Source of the DNA: CAZAXU01 sp964489245 | GTDB taxonomy: Bacteria; Bacteroidota; Bacteroidia; Flavobacteriales; Flavobacteriaceae | Direction: 5' to 3' | Assembly (NCBI GenBank): GCA_964489245.1 | Contig: CAZAXU010000011.1 | Coordinates: forward strand, 1-49,974 | DNA length: 49,974 nt | Shown: positions 33,954 to 42,876 of the stretch, piece by piece | Layout: every line of letters starts with the position of its first letter | How positions within the stretch are numbered: the stretch's first letter is position 1 | The notes under the pieces: model-generated | Seen by the model: only the letters and a program-made list of their open reading frames with translations | Databases searched by the model: none | Told to the model about the DNA's origin: nothing | Position numbers and translations under genes: made by a program

Positions 33954-35336
33954 ATGAAAACGATTTACACACTTTTAGGATTGATATTATTTTCTACGTT
34001 TAGTGTTTTTGCACAAGAAAAAGAGGAATGTAATGTAAATCTCAGTTTAGGTCATGACATGGTGAAAGCTAAAAAGTATGATGCAGCAATGCCATATTGG
34101 GAAAAAGTATATAAATCTTGTCCAAAACTCAGTGAAGCCGTTTTTGATGATGGTATACAAATCTATTATGCAAAGTTAAAGAAAGCTCAAGCGGCAAAAG
34201 ATGATGCAAAGGTCAAAGAAAATCTCAGTATGCTGACTAAACTTTATGATCAATGGATTGCCAACTTTCCCAATTCAAAATATATTGGAAAGACCTATCA
34301 AGGAAAAGGTTTGTTAATGCTGAAATATAAAACCGGGACAAAAGAAGACCTATATAAGGTTTTCAATGACGGTTTTACAAAAGGCAAGAGTAAATTTACA
34401 AATCCCAAGGCACTTTATGCTTATTTTGATGCCGCGGTTGCTATGTTCAAAAACAACAAGCTCTCTTTTGAAGATGTGATTAATCATTATGATAAAATCT
34501 CAGAAGCTTTAGATTCTTATGTGGTGAAATATACTAAGAAAATGGAGGTGCTTCAAAAGAAAGAAGAAAGTGAAGAACTCTCAAAAAAGGAAGCTCGCAG
34601 ACTGAAACAAGCAAAGCAATACATTCCTGCTTATAGTATTGTATTAGGAGAAATGGATAAAATTTTGGGAGAACTGGGAGATTGTGAACACCTTGTTCCT
34701 CTCTATACACGTAACTTTGATGACAACAAAGAAAATGTGGCTTGGCTGAAAAAAGCGGCAGCCAACTTGAGTAAAAAAGAATGCACAAAAGATCCCATTT
34801 TTAAGAAATTAGTTGAACAAATGAATGTTATCAATCCTTCTTATAGTTCTTCATACTATTTGGGTATTATGAATGAGAAAGATAGAAATTATGCGCAAGC
34901 AGTGAGCTATTATAAAAAAGCAATTAACCTAACAACCGAGGCTTATGACAAAGCCAAAGTGTATTATAAATTGGCTAAACTTTCTAAAAACAGAGGTCAA
35001 AAAGCACAAGCAAGAACTTATGCGAGAAAAGCATTGGAATTCAAACCATCAATGGGAGGCGCTTACATTTTGATAGCACAATTGTATGCATCGAGTGCCA
35101 ATCAATGTGGAACAGATGAATTCTCAAAAAGAGCAACCTATTGGCTGGCAGCGAGTATGGCTGACAGAGCAGCAAGTGTTGACCCTTCTAAAACGAAGTA
35201 TGCAAGAAAAATGGCTGCCAATTATAGAGCAAAAGCGCCAAGCAAACAACAAATATTCATGAAGTCCATGGCGGGAAAAACCGTAAAAATGGGATGTTGG
35301 ATTGGTGGAAGCGTAAAGGTGCCAAACATAAAATAA
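33954..35336 (+). CDS. Exported TPR protein
   Basis: A 460-residue protein with signal peptide (LILFSTFSVFAQ) and TPR-like repeats, clearest at about 300-390 (SSSYYLGIMNEKDRNYAQAVSYYKKAIN ... AKVYYKLAKLSKNRGQKAQARTYARKALEF). A Lys-rich coiled stretch lies near residues 195-220. Predicted periplasmic. It follows the outer-membrane protein gene by 11 bases and precedes lptC by 12 bases, implying a shared envelope function; a precise role is not known. Confidence 0.8.
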   Translation: MKTIYTLLGLILFSTFSVFAQEKEECNVNLSLGHDMVKAKKYDAAMPYWEKVYKSCPKLSEAVFDDGIQIYYAKLKKAQAAKDDAKVKENLSMLTKLYDQWIANFPNSKYIGKTYQGKGLLMLKYKTGTKEDLYKVFNDGFTKGKSKFTNPKALYAYFDAAVAMFKNNKLSFEDVINHYDKISEALDSYVVKYTKKMEVLQKKEESEELSKKEARRLKQAKQYIPAYSIVLGEMDKILGELGDCEHLVPLYTRNFDDNKENVAWLKKAAANLSKKECTKDPIFKKLVEQMNVINPSYSSSYYLGIMNEKDRNYAQAVSYYKKAINLTTEAYDKAKVYYKLAKLSKNRGQKAQARTYARKALEFKPSMGGAYILIAQLYASSANQCGTDEFSKRATYWLAASMADRAASVDPSKTKYARKMAANYRAKAPSKQQIFMKSMAGKTVKMGCWIGGSVKVPNIK

Positions 35337-35348
35337 AGAAATGGCTTA

Positions 35349-35921
35349 ATGCCTGTTCAAAATAGATATATCATAAAAAGCATTGTTGTCAGTCTATTGG
35401 CAACAATGCTTTTTTCTTGCTCAAAAAACATTGAGCAAGTTGAAAGTTTGTATAAGAAAAATGAAGATATTCCCATTTCTGAAACCAAGAATTTTAAACT
35501 CACCTATACTTTGATGGGTAACAGCGTATTGATACTCACTGCTCCGACTATGACGGATTTCAGTAACCAAATTCAATTTCAATATCAATCTTTTCCGCAG
35601 AAAATAAAAATCGAAATCATAAATTCAGAGCGTGGAGAAATCACTATCATTACGGCAGATAAAGGATATATCTATAGAAACCCTGATTTCGCCGAATTGG
35701 TCGGTAATGTTCACATTCAAGGATATGACGGTGGCTCGTTAGATACATCGCATCTTTTTTGGGATATGAACAACAATCACATCTTTGGAGAAGAAAAAAC
35801 CGTTTTGAAACAAAATGATGAAAAAATTGAAGGATATGGTTTTGATTCGGATATGAATTTCAAGAACGTTAGAATTAACGAAATCAGTGGAATCATGAAG
35901 ATTGAACAGCGCAAAGAATAG
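35349..35921 (+). CDS. lptC: LPS export periplasmic protein LptC, lipoprotein-like
   Basis: LptC carries LPS across the periplasm from LptBFG to LptA. The 190-residue protein has an N-terminal hydrophobic segment ending in FSC (C24), so it may be a lipoprotein and not a single-span anchored form. The OstA/LptC-like fold is suggested by YTLMGNSVLILTAP, ITADKGYIYRNPDFAELVGNVHIQGYDGG and ILKQNDEKIEGYGFDSD-like segments (KTVLKQNDEKIEGYGF). Other lpt genes are not in the window. Follows the TPR gene after 12 bases. Confidence 0.85.
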   Translation: MPVQNRYIIKSIVVSLLATMLFSCSKNIEQVESLYKKNEDIPISETKNFKLTYTLMGNSVLILTAPTMTDFSNQIQFQYQSFPQKIKIEIINSERGEITIITADKGYIYRNPDFAELVGNVHIQGYDGGSLDTSHLFWDMNNNHIFGEEKTVLKQNDEKIEGYGFDSDMNFKNVRINEISGIMKIEQRKE

Positions 35922-35969
35922 GCGGTTATCACTTTGATTTCAATGGAAAATATTTTTTAATCTTCGCTA

Positions 35970-35999
35970 TTGTCAAAACAATCAGATTTTATATATTTG
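35970..35999 (+). promoter_or_regulatory. atpD promoter (TTG-19-TATATTTG)
   Basis: TTG at 35970-35972 and TATATTTG at 35992-35999 are 19 bases apart, 37 bases before the atpD ATG. One of the best matches to the consensus in the window, fitting a highly expressed gene. Confidence 0.75.
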
Positions 36000-36036
36000 C
36001 AACAATTTAAAAATTGTCAAAATAAAACTTCAATAC

Positions 36037-37551
36037 ATGTCACAAAAAGTAGGAAAAGTATCTCAAATTATCGGTCCTGTGATCGATGTGGTTTTTGAGG
36101 GAGAGAATGTCAGTTTGCCAAAGATTTATGATTCTATGGTGGTTACACGTCCGGACGGACAAGATGTCATTTTAGAAGTGCAACAACACACAGGAGAAAA
36201 CACCGTTCGTTCAATCGCAATGGATTCTACCGATGGTTTGCAAAGAGGACAAGACGTTAAAGCTTTGGGCTCCCCTATCAGAATGCCAAACGGAAAAGTT
36301 TTTGGTCGTCTATTCAATGTGATTGGTGATCCGATTGATGGAATGGAAGCCATGCCAAAAGATGGAGAAAACGGAAGCCCTATTCACAGACCGGCTCCAA
36401 AGTTCGATGATTTAACCACAAGTTCAGAACCTCTATATACCGGAATCAAAGTAATTGATTTGATTGAACCTTATTCAAAAGGAGGTAAAATCGGTTTGTT
36501 TGGTGGTGCCGGTGTTGGAAAAACCGTATTGATTCAAGAATTGATTAATAACATTGCAAAAGGACACGGTGGATTGTCTGTTTTTGCGGGTGTGGGAGAA
36601 CGTACACGTGAGGGAAATGACTTGCTTCGTGAGATGTTGGAATCGGGGATTATCAAATATGGTGAAGATTTTATGAAATCTATGGAAGAAGGAGGTTGGG
36701 ATATCAGCAAAATTGATAGAAAAGAATTAGAAGACTCTAAAGCAACCTTTATTTTCGGACAGATGAACGAACCTCCGGGAGCACGTGCTCGTGTTGCTCT
36801 TTCAGGATTGACAGTTGCTGAATATTTTCGTGATGGTGCAGGAACGGGAAAAGGAAAAGATGTATTGTTCTTTATAGATAATATCTTTCGTTTTACACAA
36901 GCCGGATCTGAGGTTTCCGCACTTTTAGGACGGATGCCTTCAGCAGTGGGATATCAACCTACTTTAGCTACGGAAATGGGAGCCCTACAAGAAAGAATTA
37001 CATCCATTAAAAATGGATCTATTACGTCTGTTCAGGCGGTTTATGTGCCTGCAGATGACTTGACTGACCCTGCACCGGCAACAACTTTTGCTCACTTGGA
37101 TGCAACAACGGTGCTTTCTCGTAAAATCGCAGAATTAGGTATTTATCCCGCTGTAGATCCTTTAGATTCAACATCGAGAATTTTGAGCCCTGAGATAGTA
37201 GGAAAAGAACATTATGAAACTGCGCAAAGAGTCATTGAAATTCTGCAACGATATAAAGAATTGCAAGATATCATTGCAATTCTCGGTATGGAAGAATTGA
37301 GTGAAGAAGATAAATTGGTTGTTCACAGAGCAAGGCGTGTGCAACGATTCCTATCTCAGCCGTTCCATGTTGCAGAACAGTTTACGGGCATTCCGGGAGT
37401 CTTGGTTGATATCAAGGATACAATCAAAGGATTTAATATGATCATAGATGGAGAGTTAGACCACCTTCCCGAAGCGGCTTTCAACTTGAAAGGAGGTATT
37501 GAAGATGCCATTGAAGCCGGAGAAAAAATGTTGGCTGAAGCAGTAGAATAA
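36037..37551 (+). CDS. atpD: ATP synthase subunit beta
   Basis: Catalytic subunit of F1. The 504-residue protein has Walker A GGAGVGKT (156-163), GERTREGNDL, the Walker B-type VLFFIDNIFRFTQAGSE, and the ALLGRMPSAVGYQPTLATEMG catalytic loop. Slightly longer than the E. coli protein because of an insert near residues 210-235 (GIIKYGEDFMKSMEEGGWDI), as usual in Bacteroidota. atpC follows after 31 bases. Having atpDC apart from the other atp genes is normal in this group. Confidence 0.98.
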   Translation: MSQKVGKVSQIIGPVIDVVFEGENVSLPKIYDSMVVTRPDGQDVILEVQQHTGENTVRSIAMDSTDGLQRGQDVKALGSPIRMPNGKVFGRLFNVIGDPIDGMEAMPKDGENGSPIHRPAPKFDDLTTSSEPLYTGIKVIDLIEPYSKGGKIGLFGGAGVGKTVLIQELINNIAKGHGGLSVFAGVGERTREGNDLLREMLESGIIKYGEDFMKSMEEGGWDISKIDRKELEDSKATFIFGQMNEPPGARARVALSGLTVAEYFRDGAGTGKGKDVLFFIDNIFRFTQAGSEVSALLGRMPSAVGYQPTLATEMGALQERITSIKNGSITSVQAVYVPADDLTDPAPATTFAHLDATTVLSRKIAELGIYPAVDPLDSTSRILSPEIVGKEHYETAQRVIEILQRYKELQDIIAILGMEELSEEDKLVVHRARRVQRFLSQPFHVAEQFTGIPGVLVDIKDTIKGFNMIIDGELDHLPEAAFNLKGGIEDAIEAGEKMLAEAVE

Positions 37552-37582
37552 CACAATTGTTCTAATTTAAAATAACAAAAGA

Positions 37583-37861
37583 ATGAAACTAGATATCGTT
37601 ACTCCGGAAGGAGTCTTGTTTTCAGGTGAAGTTGACTCCGTATTAGCTCCCGGCGTTTTTGGAGAATTTGAGATTTTAAACAATCACGCACCGATTGTTT
37701 CAATTCTACAAAAAGGTTTGTTGAGAATTAAAGGAGCGGAAATCAAGATTGAAGATGAGCAAAAAGATAAGTTTGATTTTTCAGATGGAGAAGCACATTT
37801 GCCAATCAACTCCGGAACAATTGAAATGAAAAATAATAAAGTAATTATTCTAGCGGAATAA
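37583..37861 (+). CDS. atpC: ATP synthase subunit epsilon
   Basis: Central-stalk subunit and inhibitor of F1. A 92-residue protein with the N-terminal beta domain of epsilon (LDIVTPEGVLFSGEVDSV, GEFEILNNHAPIVSIL). It lacks the long C-terminal helical hairpin found in E. coli, a common short form in Bacteroidota. Ends at a strong terminator. Confidence 0.93.
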   Translation: MKLDIVTPEGVLFSGEVDSVLAPGVFGEFEILNNHAPIVSILQKGLLRIKGAEIKIEDEQKDKFDFSDGEAHLPINSGTIEMKNNKVIILAE

Positions 37862-37882
37862 TTTTTAATCTTTTAAGAATAT

Positions 37883-37919
37883 AAAAAAAGCCCTACAGAT
37901 TTTCTGTGGGGCTTTTTTT
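37883..37919. terminator. Terminator after atpDC (bidirectional)
   Basis: A 17-bp stem with one G-U pair (AAAAAAAGCCC-T-ACAGA with TCTGTGGGGCTTTTTTT), 3-base loop, T-run on both strands. It ends atpDC on the plus strand. Confidence 0.85.
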
Positions 37920-38090
37920 GTTTGCCACAATTGTAACATTTTTATTTTTTCTTCGTCACTAGAACATAATATCCAAAAAATGTTGTAAAAATACATTTCG
38001 GCAGTAAAATCAAACAGTTCAGTAAGTAAAATTATTTGATTTAAAGAAATCTTTCGGAATTTACGCAACAAATAACTAAATGATAAAAAA

Positions 38091-40505
38091 ATGAAAATAA
38101 AAATGAATCGAATTGACAAAAAAAAATTGACAAAATTTATATTGATATTATTGTTGGTTTTCAGCAATCAAATTTTTGCTCAGCAAGAGCATTATGTTTC
38201 AGGACAAGTGATTGGTGCCAAGACCAAAAAAGGTCTGGAATCTTGTGCCGTGGGATTCTATAGTGTGAAAGACAGTAGTTTGGTTAAAGGAGTAGCTACG
38301 GATAGTAGAGGCTTTTTTGAAGCCGCTTTAGCAAGCGGAAAATACCGAATGGAAGTTGATTATATGGGGTATAAAAAGCAATCAAAAAATATTTATATCA
38401 GCAGGGTTAATCAATTTGTAGGCACGACCAAATTGGTGTTGGATGACAATATGCTGAAAGCTGTGACGATCAAGGGAGAAACCAAAGATTTTAAAGTGGA
38501 CAAAGATGTCTATGTTGTAACAAACAAGATGAAAGTTGGAACGGCAAACACCAAAGATGTGTTGGCAAAAGTGAAAGGGGTGACCTATGACAGGTACAAT
38601 AATTCCATAAAAGTTGATGGAGAAGATAATATCAAAATTTTGGTCAACGGGCTTGAAAAAGATAAAGAATATATCAAAAATTTAGATCCGGACAGGTTGA
38701 AAAAAATTGAAGTAATTCGTGATCCGGGAGGAAAATACGGATTGGAAGGCTATTCTGCCATTATTGATGTTATTCTGAAAACCAATTATAAAGGAACAGA
38801 ATTTTTTATAGAAAATCAACTTATATCCGATCCTGATGCTTGGCATAAAGACTATATAATTCCTATCAATACATTTTCAACCAGTTTAAATTATACATAT
38901 AACAAGGTTAATATCTATGTTAAATTTGATAATTATTACAATAATTTTTCCATTCCTACATACAGCAAAAAACAGTATAACAGTGGTGTTACAATAATGG
39001 AGGAATCAAGAGGTGCAGACCCCAATTCTTTTATGAAAAACTTGAATGATCATATGACTATTGGAGCAGATTATTATATCAATCCAAGGCACACAATAAG
39101 TTTTGAGAGTAATTTCAGAGGCTTATTTTTTAGAGAAAACACAAGTTCAAATAAATATAGAGTATCTCATTTAGTGGGAGGAAATGAAGTCAATGCCTAT
39201 GATACGGAAAATGCAGAAGATTCAGATTCCAAAACAAACTACCATTCGTTGTTTTACATTGGAAAATTTGATGAAAAAAATACATTAAATGTAGATTTTA
39301 CGTATTCAGGCTATCAAAATGATTATACGAACAAACATTTGACAAATGCTGTTCTCAGCAGAATAGAATCCGGTGTAAATGACAAGACCAACACAAAACT
39401 GAATGCAGAGTTTACACATCAACTCAATGACAAATCCAGCATTCAGCTTGGATATGGAAACACATACAAGAAGGTTACTAATAGTTTCAGCTCCGGAACA
39501 ACAGGCATAGACGAAGCCAATAAAACAGATTTTACTTATAAGGATTTACGACATAAATTGTATGCTTATTATGCTTTGAACCTCAGTAAAAAATTGAGTT
39601 TCAAATTTGGTGCCGCAGCAGAAATGAGCTTGCCGGAGGCATTTGGAAAAAGAACCAGATATTTTATCTATCAACCCTATGCGGATATTAAATATAGTCC
39701 TATAAAAATGTTGGATATCAAATTCAAATATCGCTCATCAAGCATTTATCCTTCCATTAGTCAAGCCAATCCCAATACAATTGTTATAGACAATCAAACG
39801 GTGAGTAAGGGGAATCCGTTGTTGGAACCCGCCGTAAACCACAAATTATCCGTTAAGTTCAATGTTATGAGAGGTTTGGCATCAATTGAGCCTTATTATC
39901 ATCTGTCAAATAATTACATCGGGCGAATAGGAAGATTGAGAAATGACGGTATTTTTGAATATACTTATGACAATGTGGGAAAATATAAAAATTATGGAAT
40001 CAAAGGAGGGTTGACCATTCCGTTTAGTAAAAAACTTATCCTACAAACCAATGCGAACTTCTTCAACAGCAGTATTGAATATCAAGGCAAAACCAATCAT
40101 GTCAATGACTGGACAATGAGTGGAAATTTGATTTATATGATTCCAAAACATAAAATCACATCGGGATTAATCTATCAAAATAACATGAAAAAAATCATTA
40201 CCCCTCAGGGTTACAACAGATGGAACAATGATTTCTGGGGGTTGATGTTGCAAAAGCCGTTTTTGAAAGACAAGCTGAATGTGATGGTTTTTTATATGTT
40301 GCCGGTTGATTTTGGAGTGGACTATAAACAAGGTTCTTATATTGCAGCGCCCACTTATAATGAAACAAATACTTATGACATTACTTTATTGAAGAATATC
40401 TTTATGTTGCGTGTGACTTATAGGTTTAATAAGGGAAAATCTATTCGTAAAACAAAGAAAGAAATTGAAGAGGAAGAAGAAGGTTCAGGGAAAAAGATAT
40501 TTTGA
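38091..40505 (+). CDS. TonB-receptor-like outer-membrane beta-barrel protein
   Basis: An 804-residue protein with a signal peptide (LTKFILILLLVFSNQIFAQ), a CarboxypepD_reg-like N-terminal domain (VSGQVIGAKTKKGLESCAVGFYSVKDSSLVKG ... GFFEAALASGKYRMEVDYMGYKKQ), a plug-like domain (VLAKVKGVTYDRYNNSIKVDGEDNIKILVNGL ... GKYGLEGYSAIIDVILK), and a long beta-barrel of the outer-membrane beta-barrel (OMP_b-brl_3) family. It ends without an aromatic C-terminal residue cluster but in a short acidic/basic tail. The absence of a neighbouring SusD argues against a polysaccharide locus. Ligand unknown. The start could be ATG 38091 or 38103. Confidence 0.85.
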   Translation: MKIKMNRIDKKKLTKFILILLLVFSNQIFAQQEHYVSGQVIGAKTKKGLESCAVGFYSVKDSSLVKGVATDSRGFFEAALASGKYRMEVDYMGYKKQSKNIYISRVNQFVGTTKLVLDDNMLKAVTIKGETKDFKVDKDVYVVTNKMKVGTANTKDVLAKVKGVTYDRYNNSIKVDGEDNIKILVNGLEKDKEYIKNLDPDRLKKIEVIRDPGGKYGLEGYSAIIDVILKTNYKGTEFFIENQLISDPDAWHKDYIIPINTFSTSLNYTYNKVNIYVKFDNYYNNFSIPTYSKKQYNSGVTIMEESRGADPNSFMKNLNDHMTIGADYYINPRHTISFESNFRGLFFRENTSSNKYRVSHLVGGNEVNAYDTENAEDSDSKTNYHSLFYIGKFDEKNTLNVDFTYSGYQNDYTNKHLTNAVLSRIESGVNDKTNTKLNAEFTHQLNDKSSIQLGYGNTYKKVTNSFSSGTTGIDEANKTDFTYKDLRHKLYAYYALNLSKKLSFKFGAAAEMSLPEAFGKRTRYFIYQPYADIKYSPIKMLDIKFKYRSSSIYPSISQANPNTIVIDNQTVSKGNPLLEPAVNHKLSVKFNVMRGLASIEPYYHLSNNYIGRIGRLRNDGIFEYTYDNVGKYKNYGIKGGLTIPFSKKLILQTNANFFNSSIEYQGKTNHVNDWTMSGNLIYMIPKHKITSGLIYQNNMKKIITPQGYNRWNNDFWGLMLQKPFLKDKLNVMVFYMLPVDFGVDYKQGSYIAAPTYNETNTYDITLLKNIFMLRVTYRFNKGKSIRKTKKEIEEEEEGSGKKIF

Positions 40506-40524
40506 GTTTATTCAGTTGGGTTAT

Positions 40525-40561
40525 AAAAAAATAGCGGCAGAATTTCTGCCGCTATTTTTTT
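40525..40561. terminator. Terminator between the TonB-like gene and rho (bidirectional)
   Basis: 11-bp perfect GC-rich core stem (ATAGCGGCAGA/TCTGCCGCTAT) extended by A/T pairs, loop ATT, T-run on both sides. Ends the TonB-like gene on plus and rho on minus. Confidence 0.85.
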
Positions 40562-40580
40562 ATAATAGAGTTATTATTAT

Positions 40581-42239
40581 TTATCCATTCATAGAAATCA
40601 GAAACTCTTCGTTAGACTGCGTGTCTTTGATGCGTTCTTTGACAAATTCCATTGCTTCAATAGGATTCATGTCTGCGAGATATCTTCTCAACAGCCACAT
40701 TCTTTGATGTGTTCTTTCATCATGTAGCAAGTCGTCTTTTCTTGTACTGGAAGCCATGATATCAATGGCGGGGAATATTCTGCGATTTGCTAATTTTCGA
40801 TCCAGCTGCAGTTCCATGTTTCCGGTTCCTTTAAATTCTTCAAAAATCACTTCATCCATTTTAGAACCGGTATCGATTAAAGCTGTTGCAATGATGGTGA
40901 GCGAACCGCCATTTTTAATATTTCTTGCCGCTCCAAAAAATCTTTTGGGTTTATGCAAAGCATTAGAATCTACTCCACCCGAGAGCACCCTTCCTGAGGA
41001 AGGTTGAACCGTGTTATAAGCTCTTGCCAAACGAGTGATAGAGTCTAACAATATTACTACATCCAAGCCGCTTTCTACCATTCTTTTGGCTTTTTCAATG
41101 ACAATATTGGCAATTCTCACATGTTTGTCTGCCGGTTCGTCAAAAGTAGAAGCAATCACTTCTCCCGTAACGTTTTCTTGCATATCCGTGACTTCTTCGG
41201 GACGCTCATCGACCAAAAGTATGATTTGATATACTTCAGGATGATTGGCGGCAATGGCATTGGCAATGTCTTTGAGCAAAATGGTCTTACCTGTTTTGGG
41301 TTGGGAAACAATCATAGCTCTTTGTCCTTTTCCAATGGGCGCAAATAAATCCATTATTCTGGTTGAAAGCGTATTGTTTTTTGCGGCAATATTTAGTTTT
41401 TCTTCAGGGAAAATAGGTTTCAAATGTTCAAAAGAAACACGATCTCTTACCACGGAGGGGTCTTGGTTGTTGATTCTAACCACTTTGATTAGCGGATAAT
41501 ATTTTTCTCCTTCTTTTGGAGGACGAATAATTCCTCTGACAGTGTCTCCTGTTTTAAGCCCAAACAATCTGATTTGAGATTGAGATATATAGACATCATC
41601 AGGAGAACTGAGATAGTTAAAATCTGCAGAGCGCAAGAAACCATATCCGTCAGGAAGGATTTCTAAAACACCTTCGGTTTCAATGATGCCGTCAAATTCA
41701 AAGTTTTCTCTCTTATTCTGTTTTTTATGTTGATTTTTTTGTTTGTTATCAGCAGTTGGCTTTTCATTGTTTTGTCTTTCCTTTTCTTGTGTCCGTTCTC
41801 CTTGTGGTTGCTCTTTTCGATTATCTCTTTGATTTCTGTTTTGAGATGTTCTTTTGGGTCTTCTGCCTTGATTTTTATCTGCTTTTTGTTCAGCAATTTT
41901 TTGTTCAGACTGTTGTTTGGTTTTTTGTTTTTGATGTGGTTTTTGACGGCTGTCTTTCCTCTCACTTTCATCGGCATGTTGGTCAGACTTTTTCTTAGTC
42001 TGTTTTCCTCGTGCAGGTGCAGTGTTTTTTGATCTGTTCTCAGTTTGAACCGAAGGTTCGTCTGTTTTGTGTCTGCTTGCAATCGGGAGTGCTTCTTCCG
42101 GATTGTCTGCTTGGAAGTCTAAAATTTTGTAGATAACTTCCATTTTTTTTAGATGATGATATTTTTTAATTTTTAATGCCTTAGCTACCTCTTGCAACTC
42201 AGACAATTTCATCTGCTTTAATGCTTCAATATCTAACAT
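40581..42239 (-). CDS. rho: Transcription termination factor Rho with long disordered N-terminal insert
   Basis: ATP-dependent RNA helicase that ends transcription. The 552-residue protein has a Rho_N domain (1-45), a Lys/Gln/Arg/Glu-rich disordered stretch at about 58-180, the cold-shock-like RNA-binding domain (from 183, EFDGIIETEGVLEILPDGYGFLRS), and the hexameric ATPase domain with GQRAMIVSQPKTGKT (GKT at 317-319), LLVDERPEEVTDM and the VILLDSITRLARAYN and VLSGGVD elements. Inserts of this kind are common in Bacteroidota Rho; in B. thetaiotaomicron the insert is reported to drive condensate formation. rho and the DUF4293 gene are divergent. Confidence 0.96.
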   Translation of the reverse strand: MLDIEALKQMKLSELQEVAKALKIKKYHHLKKMEVIYKILDFQADNPEEALPIASRHKTDEPSVQTENRSKNTAPARGKQTKKKSDQHADESERKDSRQKPHQKQKTKQQSEQKIAEQKADKNQGRRPKRTSQNRNQRDNRKEQPQGERTQEKERQNNEKPTADNKQKNQHKKQNKRENFEFDGIIETEGVLEILPDGYGFLRSADFNYLSSPDDVYISQSQIRLFGLKTGDTVRGIIRPPKEGEKYYPLIKVVRINNQDPSVVRDRVSFEHLKPIFPEEKLNIAAKNNTLSTRIMDLFAPIGKGQRAMIVSQPKTGKTILLKDIANAIAANHPEVYQIILLVDERPEEVTDMQENVTGEVIASTFDEPADKHVRIANIVIEKAKRMVESGLDVVILLDSITRLARAYNTVQPSSGRVLSGGVDSNALHKPKRFFGAARNIKNGGSLTIIATALIDTGSKMDEVIFEEFKGTGNMELQLDRKLANRRIFPAIDIMASSTRKDDLLHDERTHQRMWLLRRYLADMNPIEAMEFVKERIKDTQSNEEFLISMNG

Positions 42240-42386
42240 AGATAAATGTATTGTTTATAATTGTTATTCTCGTTATGAAGTTTAAGTAAAGAAACTTTAG
42301 ATAAACGTATGGATTTTTATTTCTTGTAGTGGGAAATAATACTGCAATAATACTGATTTTTTTTTATTCTGAAACTAATTTTATCG

Positions 42387-42394
42387 TATTTTTG
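42387..42394 (+). promoter_or_regulatory. -7 box (TATTTTTG) of the DUF4293 gene
   Basis: Exact TAnnTTTG match 17 bases before the ATG at 42411. No -33 TTG at the usual distance was found. Confidence 0.5.
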
Positions 42395-42410
42395 TAGAAA
42401 ATTGAGTTGA

Positions 42411-42803
42411 ATGCTTCAGAGAATACAGACAGTTTACATGTTTTTGGGCTTTTTGGCGGGATTCTTCTTGGGAATTTCTGCCTATACAGACCTTTTTCCG
42501 TCCTTTGAAAATGAAATATACAATATGCTTGTAATTGCATTCAGCATGTTGATACTGATTAATATTTTTTTGTATAAAAATAGAAAAACACAAATTTTAT
42601 TGAACAGAATTGCTGTTTTTGGTTTTCTGATAATGCTAGGCTTACTTATATACCAATTAGGATTATCATCCGGAGAAATGAATTTTTCTAAGAAGGATGT
42701 TGGGTTGATTCTCCCCGTGGTTTCTATCGTTTTTTTACTTATCGCCAATAAGTATATCAAACGGGATGAAGCACTCGTGAAATCTGTTGATAGGATTAGG
42801 TAA
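42411..42803 (+). CDS. DUF4293 integral membrane protein
   Basis: A 130-residue protein with four hydrophobic segments (about 6-24, 37-53, 66-82, 97-115). DUF4293 is a Bacteroidota membrane-protein family of unknown function often placed divergently from rho, as here. Starts with MLQRIQTVY, the family's standard opening. Ends with a basic tail before a terminator. Confidence 0.88.
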   Translation: MLQRIQTVYMFLGFLAGFFLGISAYTDLFPSFENEIYNMLVIAFSMLILINIFLYKNRKTQILLNRIAVFGFLIMLGLLIYQLGLSSGEMNFSKKDVGLILPVVSIVFLLIANKYIKRDEALVKSVDRIR

Positions 42804-42819
42804 ATCTATAATTATATAA

Positions 42820-42850
42820 AAAAAAGACCGCAATTATTGCGGTCTTTTTT
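42820..42850 (+). terminator. Terminator after the DUF4293 gene
   Basis: 14-bp stem (AAAAAAGACCGCAA with TTGCGGTCTTTTTT), 3-base loop TTA and T-run. It lies 27 bases before the start of the HMG-CoA lyase gene, so that gene needs its own promoter (TATTTTTA at 42852-42859, one base off consensus). Confidence 0.85.
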
Positions 42851-42876
42851 GTATTTTTAGCCTAAAATTTTTCCAA

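Noticed and set aside
36037..37861. atpD-atpC separated from other ATP synthase genes
   Set aside because: This split is normal in Bacteroidota, so it is not a sign of rearrangement.
37865..38167. 100-codon minus-strand frame between atpC and the TonB-like gene
   Set aside because: It covers the bidirectional terminator and the first codons of the next gene, and encodes low-complexity Phe/Ile/Ser; no start context.
41663..42082. 139-codon open frame on the minus strand inside rho, rich in Lys and Asn
   Set aside because: It is a frame shift of the low-complexity insert of Rho; its composition follows from the A-rich codons of that insert, and no start signal or homolog-like motif is present.
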